Positions 1 through 12,500 of a stretch of DNA of 64,000 bases are shown here, piece by piece (positions within the stretch are counted from its first letter, which is position 1; the number at the start of each line of letters is the position of its first letter). Origin of the DNA: Siniperca chuatsi (taxonomy: Eukaryota > Chordata > Actinopteri > Centrarchiformes > Sinipercidae). The notes under the pieces were generated by a model. The model was not told the DNA's origin, ran no database searches, and was given only the letters and a program-made list of their open reading frames with translations. The stretch lies in assembly GCF_020085105.1 (NCBI RefSeq), contig NC_058046.1, forward strand, positions 27,436,175 to 27,500,174, in the 5' to 3' direction. The position numbers and the translations under genes are program-made.

Positions 1-37
1 TTAAAATTTGTTGTCTATTGCTGTGTTTATTTTTCAG

Positions 38-1998
38 CTCTGCAGGCAAGATGAACTGCTCACGTTAGAAACTGTGGAGGACCTGGCCCAGTGGAACGTG
101 ACACAAGTCGAGACTTTCACTTTGCCACCAAGTCCTCTGTCGTCGCCTTCAAAACCCACTGATCCTGAGCAACCAGAGCAGGACTCGAGAGAAGACAAAC
201 ACACTTGCAAACAGTGTGGGCGGAAGTTCATGTCGCTGAAAGGTTTGCGTTCGCATGAGCGCAGCCACGCAGCCGTGGCGGCCATCAAGAAACTGGACAA
301 TCTGCCTACCTCAGCGTTAAAGCACAAGTAAGAAGAAGCTTTGGTGATTTGGAGTTAGGAATTGGGACCAAAAGAAAAACCTGACCAGAGAGTCAGTCAG
401 CCTTTAGCAATGTCAAAAATTCATTGCTTAATATTAATTAATATTGTCCTTTTTACAGTACAAGCTTTTCATAACAAAAGTCACAAATTAGTTCATGTAG
501 AAAAGAAAAATGAATAGATACACAAAGTTTATTTCCTTTATGTGCATAGCCCGAACATGTATTTGGTTTTTGATGAGCTAACTGTGATTACATATGATTG
601 AATGTATTTTTTTTATTATTATTATTATTTTTTTTGTCATTATCTCAACAGCATTAACAAATATGTTCTCTACAAATCTGGGACTTTGCGGCCTTTTCTA
701 TGTAGTTTCTGTTCCTATCGGACGACCGTCATGGGCCTGTGGAGGAGTCATTTTATGAAAAAACATAAAGGTGAGTAACCTGTGTATGATGTACCATTAT
801 CTAACATTCAGTAAATTGGTAATGGTGTCATGTTACTATGATGCGTCGTGTATTCTCGCTTTCACCTGCTGACATATTTGATCACAGAGAATGTGTTGAC
901 TTATCAGGAAATTTGTAGGTTATCTTGATCAATCAATATGTCACATAGTCAAGGACATCTTGGCATACATGTTTTTAAAATAAGCTCTTAAAGGTTACTA
1001 GTATACACTCAGCTGCCAGTTTATTAGGTACACCTAGCTAAAATGAACCCAATCTTAATACAATAGCCCTGCAATAAATGCTACCTTCAAGAAATGTTCA
1101 GTTTTTGTTGAAACTGTTTTCGAGTGGTGCTGATTCAACTTTATGGTCATTTTTTTTTTGTGCTGCTGAGTTGTATTGCAATATGCTGAGAAGTGTTTCC
1201 ACTATTTTGTCCACCATATTTATATCAATGAGGACAGGCTAAATATTAGAAACGTCTCTCCTTGTAACCCAATACAGTTCGACAGCACTACAAGCTACAT
1301 CCTCCAAAATGAACATACAGTTTCAACAAACATTGAACATTATAACCGTCATGAAGGGAGGGTTTATTGCTGGACTGTGGTATTAGACTACATTAGCTTT
1401 GGCTAGGTGTATCTAATAAACTCAACTGTGTGCAGCTCTCTGGCATTATTTCTGTGAGCTGATTTTGATCAGGATGGTTTACTGCCACCAACATCCAGCT
1501 AAGTATTGCTAAATGTGGGCTGTCGCAGGCATATTGTACTTTTAATAGCCACCTCTGCCTGTAACTAGTCCCAATGTGGATGTTTTTCTGTGTTGTAAAA
1601 ATGCCCCCCCAAAAAAAGGGAGAGGTTGTGGGTATTGCATATTCTCTGTTCTAAAAATTGTGTTAACTCTAAATGTTGCAGCCAAATTTTGGAATTTACC
1701 AGATAGTGTAGCTCGGTTCCTAATAGTCGACTTTACTGCACAGATTACACAGCACTTGTATTGTGATATTGCAAGTTTTTCCATCTTTCGTCCCATGTAC
1801 GCACCGCTGAATGCCCAGATGTCATGGATCCTGCGGAGACTAACATCCAAGAGGAGGAGAGCGCTCAGAGGGTCCACAAGGAGCCCCCTTATTCATCAGA
1901 GGAATTGAACAATTTGCCTGAACTTGATGAAGAACTTGAAATTACTGAAAGCAAGTCATCCCTATCATGTTTTATAAATCAGAATGTGTATAACTGTG

Positions 1999-2042
<44 letters not shown>

Positions 2043-5000
2043 TACACACCTTTTGCATTGTATTGGACTTTGACAGAATCGTTGTACTTGGAGCCCCCAA
2101 ATGTGCAGCGGCAGTTGAACCACTACAGCTTGATGGCACAGGCTGGTGCCCCATCTAAAGCGAGAGCGCAAGAAACCAACTTACCCGAGAACAGCCTGCT
2201 TCACTGTGAGGTCTGCAATTTCAACACTGGACACCTGTCTAGTATGCGACGACACTACCTAAATCGCCATGGAAAGAAGATCCTCAGGTGTAAGGACTGC
2301 AACTTTTTCACAGGTTTAAGGTAAGTTACAATTACAAATAAGTTACATGAGTATTTTTCTCTTTGTAATAAAAAGGGTTGACGGTTGATGTAGAAGACAG
2401 GGCATTCCCCAAAATCGTTTCTTGGGAAAAGAGACCCCACAAAAAATAGCCACTCGGGTCATTTGGTTGTATCCAACAGGGATAGAGAGCACGCATGTGT
2501 GAGGAAACCGTTAACAGATAAAGCATTTGTCTTCACATCATAAAATGCTGCTAAAACTCTGATCGTCATTGTTCGTTTAAGTGTTTAAATATCTATATTG
2601 CTCTCCAATATGACTAATAGCTAGTTTACTCTACAGTCAGCAGTAAATTGAGATTTCGAACACTTATGAAACATCATTATTTTGGGTCATCACTGACAGG
2701 CGTAGTGTTGTATGACACATTTTTGCAAATCCAATGCGACACATTGCATTTTTGGATTGTTAGCAAAAAGTAGTATATGCAATGGACAGTATATTTTTTG
2801 TTCCATTGTGGGAGTTTTTAAGGGCTCTGTTTTAGAGCATAAATTTCACACTCAGAAGTCAGACACGTCTGTAAGTAAATATAAAGTAAATATAGTGCAC
2901 TATATAGAAAATAGAGATTTGTCATTAAGCTGTCAATTGGGATATTTGTGACAGCAAAGGTTGTCTCCAAATATTCATCACATTTTGTAACTGACATGCA
3001 TTCTGGCCACTTGTTTCTTCTGCCTTTTTATTAGGAAAACCCTGGAAATGCACATGCAGTCGGGTCACTCTACCTGCCAGTCAGAACCTACTCATCAGAA
3101 AGACCTCCGCTGCCCTTTCTGCCTTTACCAAACCAAGAACAAGAATAACATGATCGATCACATCGTCTTGCATCGTGGTAGGTTAGATGCTCGACAGGAT
3201 TCAGTTTTCCCACCCGTCGATACCCTTATCTGTCAAGTTATGTTCAGGCTTTTTTGTTTTGTTTTCCAGAGGAACGTGTTGTGCCAATAGAGGTGTGTCG
3301 CCCGAAGCTGTCACGTTACCTTCGTGGCATTGTCTTCCGCTGCCACAAATGCACTTTTACAAGTGGCAGTGCTGAAAACCTGCGTTTGCACATGACGAGG
3401 CACGATGACATCAAACCCTTCAAGTGTCGGCTGTGCTACTTCGACTGCACTCAGCTGAGCGACTTGGAGGCACACCTCAGTGATAAGCATCAGGTGAGGA
3501 TTTGTCGCTAACCCCCTCTACGCATCACAAGATAGAGACACAAGACTTTTATTATAGAAAATAAAAGTTATTCACTGAACCGTTATGGTGGGCCCATTCA
3601 TTTGGCGTCCCGCAGGCCAAATCCGGCCCAGAAGCAACCTCCAAGTGGCCCAGCATATATACATCTGATATATGACAAAATAAGTAAACCTCATACATAG
3701 TGTATGGAAGTAGCTAACGAGGGAGCCATCTCGCTTCCTTCACATCTCTGTTGAGAGTTCCACATGCGCAGTACCGATCGGGCAGGACGTTCACGGATGT
3801 AGCGACACCGCCAATCATATCTTTCACAAATCAACGTTTTATCATGTTCCGACCACACTTTTCAAAACATCTGGCTATTGACAGTCGCATGTAGGGAAGG
3901 GCTCTACTGAAAATATGTCTCTGTGAACCCTGAAATGTAAATTTGACAACGAAAACCGTCAGTTTAACCCTGCCTGGATTGGCAAGTATTCGTTTATTTT
4001 ACCACCATCTCCAAACACCATGAACATTAGGAAAATGAGTCTAATAACAAATTGAAAAATTATGGCAACATTTGCGATGCGTTTTTCACACATTAGTGCT
4101 CGCTGGCCCAGTTGCAATGCCCACCTAAGATGAGCACTGCAAAGTCCACCCCAATAGTTCCTGGTTCATCATCAGAAAGTACTACCTTCAGAGCAGTGGA
4201 TTATGGCTGAGAAACCAATTTTAGACCTTGGTTCCTCAGGTTGAAACACAGGTTCCTGAGTTTATGAAATGGTTCCTGGGCCCCTGGAAAAGTTTCCTGT
4301 GGTGGAAATGGGCTGTATGGGTTCTTGTAAATTTGTAGTTTGAATTTGTTTGTTTTTTTCTTTTCTTTTGTGCAGGTTTTGAGGAATCACGAGCTTGTGG
4401 GTCAGGTCAGCCTTGACCAGCTAGAGGCAAGGGTTGGTAGGATGCCAGAAGAGGAACCTTTGTCCAACTTGGAGCACCACAACAACGACAGTGAGAATGT
4501 AAAGACAGGGGAGTTTATTACGGACTGGAATGAAATTCCACAGGAGACACCTGCTAGGACCCTGGCAGAAAATAACATCAAGGACAAAATTACACTACAG
4601 ATCAAGGAAGCATATCAAAAGCAAGTGCCGGGCGGCAAAAACGGAAATAATGAAAGCCCTGCTGAGAGCTCTGTATTAAACCTTCAGTATGACAATGCAA
4701 AACCAAACACCACTGTCCAAAAAAAGCATGAGCAAGACCCACAAGATCAAGCAGGGATTGTGTTCTTGCCAGACACTGCAAGAGGACAGGGGATAGAAAA
4801 TATAGTAGAACAAAATGTTGGCGAAGGGAACGATGCAAATATCCAATTTGAGGATTGCAATGGTCCAGAGAAAGAAAGGCAGACCAATGAGAACCAAGCC
4901 CAACCCAACCTCAGAGATAGTGAGGACGGCAGCGTGACGTTCACACAAGAGAAAGAGGACGCAGCAGAGGGGAGCTCAACAGCATATGGCAAATTAGCTG

Positions 5001-6889
5001 AAAAAGCACCGGCCCACAAGCTACACATTAAGGCCCTTCAGCACAGACCATCGAACAACGAGGTAAGGGCAGAAGATGATACAGTACGTCATAGCCTACT
5101 GCTGGGTGAGGATGGCAGCATCCGCAAGATACACAAGAAGGCAGGTCAGGATAGAACGGTTAAGATGGCGCAGAACATCGAGCCTGAGGTTGTAGATAAT
5201 GTTCTAAATGAGATCCTATTGTTGGATGAAGAGGGCAGCAGCACTGTGGCCCACAACCAAAAAAATCAAGTTAATACAGAGGCAATTTCAGCCTCTGCCA
5301 AGAAAAATCATATGCAGGCAAATAACATCAGGGCTCAAGAGAGTCTAACAGTTGAAAGGCATTTGCTAACTCTTAAGCCCAACTGTGGACAACTTAAGAT
5401 AAGCCATGAGGAGATCTTAGGTGTCTCATTTACAGTGCACAATCTGAAAAACAGTGAGGAGGTAACGGCCCCTTATGAGGACATGCCAGTACTTGAGAAT
5501 GAATATCTCAAAGAAGAAGAACGGCACCCTCTTGGTCGTTGTAAGGAGGAAGATCAGAGTGATCGTCTTGAGCAAAAGCAGGACGACGAGGAGGAGATGA
5601 TCACCGAAGACGATGAGAACCGATGCACAAATCAGGAACATGAGGAGTGTGACGGGATAAGGGAAGCTGAGAATCCACATGTGCCCAAAGGTAAGATGCT
5701 TAATTGGTCACAATGAATCTAAATCAATTATTCTGGACATAATTGGCAGAAGTTTTGATGCAAAGAGAGAGGGCAACACATCAAAGCACCCATTGTTTTT
5801 CATATAACCCTGCACTCCAGCGAAGTCCTAACACAAGTCAGTCTGGGTTGATGCACGTCAGGATATGTTACCAGTTCCCCGCGTCAACGACAGGGCTCCA
5901 ACTAACCGTTATTTTCATTATCGATTAATTAGCAGATTATATTCTCGATTAATCCTTCAATGTACAAAATGTAAAAATATCACAATTTCTTAGAGCCCAA
6001 GATGACGTCTTTAACAGTGCAAACCTAAAGATATTCTGTTATGTAAAACAGAAAAAAGGCATCAAATTATCACAGTGGAAGAGCAGGAACTAGTGAGTAT
6101 TTTGCATTTTTTGCTTGAAAAATGAAATGATAGTTGCATTTGAATTTTCTCACAATAGATCAATCGGCAAAACCTTTCAGCACTAATCAGCGAGCATCAA
6201 CTTCCCCCAGCAAGGCAGCAATTTTATCACATTTTCATTCAACTAAGGGATTTGATTATTTTGACTTCTGACAGCAAATTTGATCTCACAGGCACCTGCA
6301 CAGCTAAATATGCAGAAAATATGAAAGATGTTTGACAAAACCAGTATAAGTGAACATGGTTAAAACTCCATCTTTTTTGATTATTTTGATAATCAGTCAT
6401 TTAAGCTTTCAAGCTAAAGTGTTAAACATTTGCAGGTTCCAGTTCTTCAAATGCTTTTCTCTGTTTGATATTGTAGTAAATTGAATATCTTTGGGGTTTT
6501 TTACCATTAAACACTCAAAACAAGCAGTTTGAATGTGCCATCCTTGCCTCCTGGAAATGGTGATGGGCATTTATCACAATTTCTAGACATTTAGGAGACT
6601 TCACGATTAATCGTTTCATAGCAACAACAACAAAAATCAACAAATTATTCATTAATGGAAATAATTGTGGGTTGCAGCCCTAGTTAGGTTAGGTTTGGGG
6701 AAACAGCATGTGACACCGGCCTAAGTTCATTTCTTTTGTTCTTCAGGTGCACTCACAGTCACGGATGGAGCTGCTGAAGTCCTGTGCCCAGCATCTACAG
6801 AGGAGAAACTGTTTACATGTGAGTTTTGTGGACGAAACCTCATGAACAGCTCTGAACTCGAGCGCCACGTCGTGCGACATGGAATATAA
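38..6889 (+). CDS. znf462: ZNF462-like C2H2 zinc-finger protein, 3' part (partial at 5' end)
   Basis: Probable nuclear DNA-binding protein; the gene begins upstream of the window. Exons: 38-327, 652-770, 1819-1950, 2077-2320, 3035-3177, 3270-3493, 4376-5690, 6747-6889; 2610 nt in frame, TAA stop at 6887-6889. Eight C2H2 fingers are visible, starting CKQC, CSFC, CEVC, CKDC (split by an intron), CPFC, CHKC, CRLC and CEFC. The stretch HREERVVPIEVCRPKLSRYL, followed after two fingers by a NHELVGQVSLDQLEA segment and a final CEFCGR...ERHVVRHG finger, matches the C-terminal order I remember for ZNF462. The protein stops right after the last finger, whereas ZNF462 as I recall has a further tail, so this could be a paralogue. 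The 1315-nt exon encodes a Glu/Asp-rich linker of about 438 residues, much longer than the family linker. Intron 1951-2076 seems to use a GC donor. Confidence 0.8.
1010..1430. mobile_element. Non-autonomous DNA element (MITE) with terminal inverted repeats
   Basis: The left end reads CAGTTTATTAGGTACACCTA (from 1017). The right end, read on the minus strand, is CAGTTGAGTTTATTAGATAC (to about 1427). They form an imperfect inverted repeat around a 370-bp filler with no transposase. It lies in the intron between the second and third znf462 exons seen here. This terminal sequence is a common fish repeat end. Confidence 0.6.
2003..2038. repeat. (AT)n microsatellite inside a short intron
   Basis: About 18 AT units inside the 126-bp intron 1951-2076 of the zinc-finger gene, leaving roughly 40 bp to the 3' splice site. 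Confidence 0.9.
3590..4130 (+). mobile_element. Relic of a hAT-type (ZBED/SCAND3-like) DNA transposon
   Basis: In the intron before the large linker exon. The left part has the words GGCCAAATCCGGCCC, typical of fish hAT elements. From about 3930 one plus-strand frame reads FDNENRQFNPAWIGKYSFIL, resembling the N-terminal part of ZBED-type hAT transposase-derived proteins. The frame closes at a stop near 4053 and no catalytic region follows. Dead fragment. Confidence 0.5.
5891..6683. mobile_element. Long MITE with GGGCTGCAACTAAC-type ends
   Basis: Begins CAGGGCTCCAACTAAC and ends GTTGCAGCCCTAG, an inverted pair, with internal ATCGATTAAT words. No open reading frame. It fills most of the last zinc-finger gene intron. 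Related partial copies lie at 23802-24080 and 41990-42200. Confidence 0.65.
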
Positions 6890-7140
6890 CGTTTTTCTTT
6901 ATGTTGTGGATGGTAGCGAGGGCTTCCTGTTGTCATCCTGTTGATTTTATTTTCAAGAAATTTGTGGGAAGCCAGATTTTGTTTTCATGAACAGTCCTCC
7001 ACTTTCTTACTGTACTGCGTATTTCTGAAGAACCTGGTTCCAAATTAATTTTTCATATTTTGTAGATTTTAAACCTTTTCTAATGAAATATTTTTATGGT
7101 ATAGCTATTATGCATAGGATTTGATTTGTGCGATTCAAGA

Positions 7141-7146
7141 AATAAA
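7141..7146 (+). terminator. Poly(A) signal of the zinc-finger gene
   Basis: AATAAA about 250 bp after the stop codon, the first canonical hexamer downstream of it. Confidence 0.55.
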
Positions 7147-9592
7147 ACTTCAGAACTAATATGTTGACTGTAAAATGTGACACGTTGTCATTAAGATTTT
7201 ATTTACATTTGTTTTGTTTAAAGACACTAATGGATAACCACGAATAACTATCTTGTGATGATCCACATTTTTTATTCCTGCAGTTTATGTGAAGGTTAGA
7301 TATAAAAGGTTATTACTGTAAAACGTGCAAATCTCTTGACACTGAACTATTGTTACATATAAACTGGTATTGAACATACCAAGACCTGGACCAACCTCAA
7401 TACCACTGATTGTGGAAATGCTTGTGCTGCCTTCAGGTGCTGTTGGGTATTCAAACATACAGTGAATTGTTGTGTACCTTGCCAGTGAACAAATAGTTTC
7501 ACCGAGTTCAGTAATAACGATATTTAGTTTAATGTTCCATGTAAATAATAAACTTCTTTTACTTTTTAACCTTTTTGTTGTATGGTATAATTTACTTCTG
7601 TTGTAAATAAACTGAAAGTGTTGCCACACCTGATGTGTCTTTTCCTGTGTCACTGTATTTCGAACAGTGGAAAACGGCAAACAACCGCAACTTTCTTTTA
7701 TGGCAAAGTTAATTAAGTTGTCACTACTATAATATTATTCCAACTATTGTGTAAATATAAAATTATTATTATTACATAAGAGTAAGGCGGTTTAACGTGA
7801 AGCTGTAGCCGTTTGTGACCTCTGCACCAGTAAGCTAACGTTGGTGGGGTATCACTTTTTTATCCATTCTCCAGAAGTGGGTTGTATCTTTAAAGGTATT
7901 TTCGTCATCCGACAGATGTCTACTTTCTGCCCGAAACGTTAAAATGCTTGGCCGAGGCAAAACAACGTTCAAATCTAATATTTCCAGAGACTGCACCGTC
8001 CACTGCCCCAGTTTGCTATAAGCTAGCGCAGACTGTGGAAACGTTTGGTTTACACGTTGGTTTCGCCCCGGGAACATATTTAATCATTCTAGACGGATAG
8101 TACACAGATAGACCACAAAGATATATTTGAAGATACAACCCCCTCACAGACCAATGGACGGAGAGTTGAGGTCACAGATGGGGCCAACAAATCCTGAACG
8201 AGTGTGGTACACGGAAATACGAGCTTACGAAATTCTCCTGAAGGCAGCATTTTCGTCTGTGTGCGTTGGTTACGACACATTCTTGTCATCCAAATGTAAG
8301 AGGACACCGCTTCCTGGTGTGGATTAATAATAATGGACTGATGAGAGAGAGAGAAGGTAGAACTGCTCGAGTCGGGTAAGTCCTCGGTGTGATCTGTCCT
8401 GATTTACGAGTCTGCGGAAATATTGTAAGTATAGAAGCTGTTTGAAATGCTTCTGGGGTAGTTATGTCCGAGAAGAGGTGATGGTGATAAATACTGGTCA
8501 GCCTCACTGGATCGATATCACGCTCTGCGGAAGCAACTACCTGTAGAAAGTGTGGTTTTATTAGAGCAAGACTAACAGTTTTAGAACAAAAATGTTTGCA
8601 TGCCAATGCATTTACAGAGGAGTTCATTCAGACTGGGATCAACTTTGATCTGAGCATTTTGTCGTTTCCTCCTTCCTTGAGTTGCACCTTTTTTTCTGTC
8701 TTTCCTGATGACTTACTGTAAGAAGCAGTGAATGGAGACTGTGGTTGATTGCAACTTTACTGGCATACATCTACTTTACTACTGTACTCTACTGTAAACA
8801 TTTATTTGTTTCCATATGGCATGTGGTGGATGCTTTCACCCTTGAGAGTCACCAATAACTAACTTTTTCAGCATGGGTGGCCACAGTGGAAATAAAATCT
8901 CAACACACTGACTAACTGAGTTGCCTGTGGAATTAAACTACTCACCCTGGTAATGTTTGTACTAAGATCTACTCATTAATCTACAGATTACTAACTCACT
9001 GTCTGTATTAATGTTTTATTTTACAGTTCCCAGGGTATCCTATAATTTCTATAAAGTAACTGAAATGTAACTGTAAATTCATAGGAAGTTTCCTGGACAG
9101 AACAATATAATGTGGTACTAATTATAGAGAAAATGGAGACAGGTTTCAGCAACACTTCCAGTTAATTCCACTGAATTAGAAGTATAACCTGCAGTGCACA
9201 GCAGGCTGGCTGAACACGCACAGATGTAAACATGTGACAACAACCCAGCATACAACTCAACATATATGAAGAATATTGGAGTTTCCAATAACAAATTAAT
9301 AATGAATAGATTATTTAACAGAGCAGATATTTCAAGGTACAAATACAATGCAAACTCTAATATCTGTCTGATTTTGTCCTTAAATGCCCTACAATTAGTT
9401 CCAAATAACATATTTCTTTCAAGAAAATTATAGACCTGTAAAATTAAGCTGTTTGATGTGATTGTGGTACTTCCCCAAGGGTTTACTTGTTCCTTGTCCT
9501 TGAGATTAGAAGTCATAATGCTCTGCTGACATACACTGTATGTGTTTTACTTATGAACAGGAACTGAAGAGACACCGTATTCAGTTGGAGGA
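7147..9592. other. Spacer between the zinc-finger gene and mfsd10, with probable mfsd10 promoter and 5' UTR exon
   Basis: No coding exon recognised. A good splice donor (GTCGG|GTAAGT) at 8375/8376 could end a non-coding mfsd10 first exon. The acceptor AACAG at about 9560, 33 bp before the mfsd10 ATG, is its natural partner. The open frames here are short and do not resemble proteins I know. Confidence 0.35.
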
Positions 9593-12500
9593 ATGTCAGC
9601 CGTAAACCAATCTGCAGAGGATGGCGGCTCCTTCTCGTCAAAGGTCATCAACATAGTGTTTGTCATCCTGCTGCTAGACCTGCTGGGATTTACACTGATT
9701 CTACCTCTACTGCCTTCAATTTTGGACCATTATGCACAAACAGGGGTTAGTTTTGTTTTGCTTTGTTGTTGTTCTTTTTTTGAAGAAATAACATGTACAG
9801 GGTACTTTCTATTACAGCAGTATAATGACTTAAAAGGCACTTTTGAAATGCTCTGGCTCATTATTGTCAGAGCAGATATGAACATAAAAGTGATATAATA
9901 TTGATTTTTATTTGTAGAGCACTTTTCAAAAACCAGGTTACAAAGTGTCTCACACAAGGCAGCAGATTAAAGAAACAACAATAATAAAAGCAAGTGGAAA
10001 TCCTATAAGTAATAAAAGATATTAGCTGGACCAGGATAAAATCAGTGTTAAAATCAGTAAGGTAACATAAAAGAAATAGACAACTCTGGTAAAATCAAGT
10101 TTAAAAAGTAAAATCAGGATAAACCTTCTGATAAAGTGTTTTAATTTGACATTTAAAAGATGATTCAACTAACCTTACTTCCTCATTTGAGTTACATTTG
10201 TGTGCCTACAAATTAGAGAAATAATTATCACACTATATTTTCAATTTTCAATTTGAATCACCAGACTGGTTTGGAAAATATGACATTAAGCTCTGTTCCC
10301 TTGGCAAGACATTTGTGCATCAGCTTTATTCCCAAGTAGGTTTACACATATGAGGAATTTGCTTTGGTATTTTGTTGCCTGACATAAACATAGTAATAAT
10401 ATAAAGATGTATAAAGAAACAAAAAGCAAGTACTGCAGGTCCCAGGCCTTGTTGATGAGGCCAGCTGCTGACAGAAAGAAACTGTTTTTGTGGCGGAGGT
10501 TTTGGTCCTGATGGGCCGCAGCCTCCTCCTGCCGGAGGGGAGTGTCTGAGACAGTTTGTGTCCAGGGTGGGAGGAGTCAGCCACAATCTTTCCTGCTCGC
10601 CTCGGGGTCCTGGAGGCGTACAGGTCCCAGTCACCTTCTCAGCAGAGCGAATGATGCGCTGCAGTCTGCCCTTGTCCTTGGCAGCGGCAGCAGCATGCCA
10701 GATGGTGATGGAGGAGGTGAGGATGGACTCAGTGATGGCGGTGTAGAAGTGCGCCATCATTGTCTTTGGCAGGTTGAATTTCTTCAGCTGCCGCAGGAAG
10801 TGCATCCTCTGCTGGGCTTTTTTGGTGAGCTCCCACTTGAGGTCCTGGGTGATGATGGCGCCCAGGAAGCAGAAGGACTCCACAGTGTCGACAGGGGAGT
10901 CACACAGGGTGAAGGGGGGGCAGGGGGGGCTGGGTTCTTCCTGTAATCCACAACCATCTCCACTGTCTTAAGAGTGTTGAGCTCCAGGTTGTTCTGGCTG
11001 CACCAGGTCACCAGGTGGTCAGTCTCCCACCTGTAGGTGGATTCATCCCCATCAGAGATGAGCCCAATGGGGGTGGTGTCATCCGCACTTCAGGAGCTTG
11101 ATGGACTGGTGACTGGAGGTGCAGCTGTTGGTGTACAGGGAGAAGAGCAGAGGGGAAAGAACGCAGCCTTGATGGGAACCGGTGCTGATGGTCCGGGAGT
11201 CAGAGACATGTTTCCCCAACCTCTCGTTCTGCTTCCTGTCGGACAGGAAGTCTGTGATTCACCTGCGGGCGGAGTCAGGCTCACTCAGCTGGGAGAGCTT
11301 GTCCAGTAGCAGGGCCGGGATGATGGTGTTGAAGGCAGAGCTGAAATCCACAAACAGGATCCTCACGTATGTTCCTGAAGAGTCCAGGTGACAGACCTGT
11401 TGGCTCTGTAGGCGAACTGCAGTGGGTCCAGGAGTGGGTCTGTGATGGCTCTGAGGACAACACAAGATGCTCAAAAGACTTCATTACCACAGAGGTCAGG
11501 GCGACGAGTCTGTAGTCGTTAAGTCCTGTGGTCCTTGGTTTTTTGGGGGGTTTTAGTATTTATAAAAAAAAAGTAGAAACGGATTCTACTGCAGTTAAAA
11601 AAAGAGTTTAAAAAAAAAGGATTTCGAAGCACAGAATTTGATGCACATTGTCACATTTATTGAACAAAGGGGGATTTGTGCAAAGAATCGGTTTCATAAA
11701 AACCATAACCAACTCATGAGTGATTAGATTAGCAGTCATGGGCTGTGTCTGTGTGTGAGTCTGCGTGCTGACTCATGCTGAATTGACCTCTTTACTCGTG
11801 TTTATATTGTCCCTGTGTGATGTTGTATTTTCTGTGGGGGGTTTTTCTTGTTGGACAGGATGTCGTATATCAGTCTCTGCAGAGTGTCGTGGACTGGTTC
11901 AGGGAGGCCGTGGGAATTCCTATGGAAAAGAAATACAACAGTGTCCTGTTTGGAGGTATAGTGGATGGATTGATCTACTTTTCATGACATTGAAATTGGT
12001 GACACTATGATCAATTAAACATATCATCTTAATAGTGCAAAGAAACTCCATTAATTTGCCTGCTCCTCAATCTGCCTTTCAGGTCTGATAGGCTCGCTGT
12101 TTTCTCTGCTGCAGTTCCTGTCGTCGCCCATAACCGGGGCTCTGTCAGACCACCATGGCAGACGACCCTTGCTCATTCTTACCACAGTGAGTGAAATGCC
12201 ATATTACACCAATTCTTTTAAGACTTTACAATACAAACCTCAGTATTCTTTCACACTGGAAGCCATATTGAAAAGAGCAGCAGTGTAATAATATCATTAT
12301 TGCTTGTTAAACATAGAGTCATTCACTTGGCACAGTTTGTACTCCACTTGTGTAAGAAACCATGCAGCCTTGCGCTGATTCATTCGGGTCTAATTGGGTT
12401 CCTTATGTTCCAGTTAGGGCTGATGTCCTCCTATGCGGTCTGGGCCGTTTCCCGGAGCTTCAGCATGTTCCTTTTGTTTCGAGTAATTGGGGGCATTTGT

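Noticed and set aside
1576-1908. 110-aa plus-strand ORF over the third zinc-finger-gene exon
   Set aside because: It runs through an intron and covers the real exon (1819-1950) in a different frame; the frame used in the gene is the one that keeps phase with both neighbours.
7285-7680. 131-aa minus-strand ORF after the zinc-finger gene
   Set aside because: No recognisable domain, AT-rich composition, in 3' flank; looks like chance.
9118-9516. 132-aa minus-strand ORF upstream of mfsd10
   Set aside because: No known similarity; composition of non-coding DNA; no supporting splice or promoter signs.
10542-11391. Several plus-strand ORFs of 60-134 aa in mfsd10 intron 1
   Set aside because: They are the antisense side of a LINE reverse-transcriptase fragment that reads on the minus strand.
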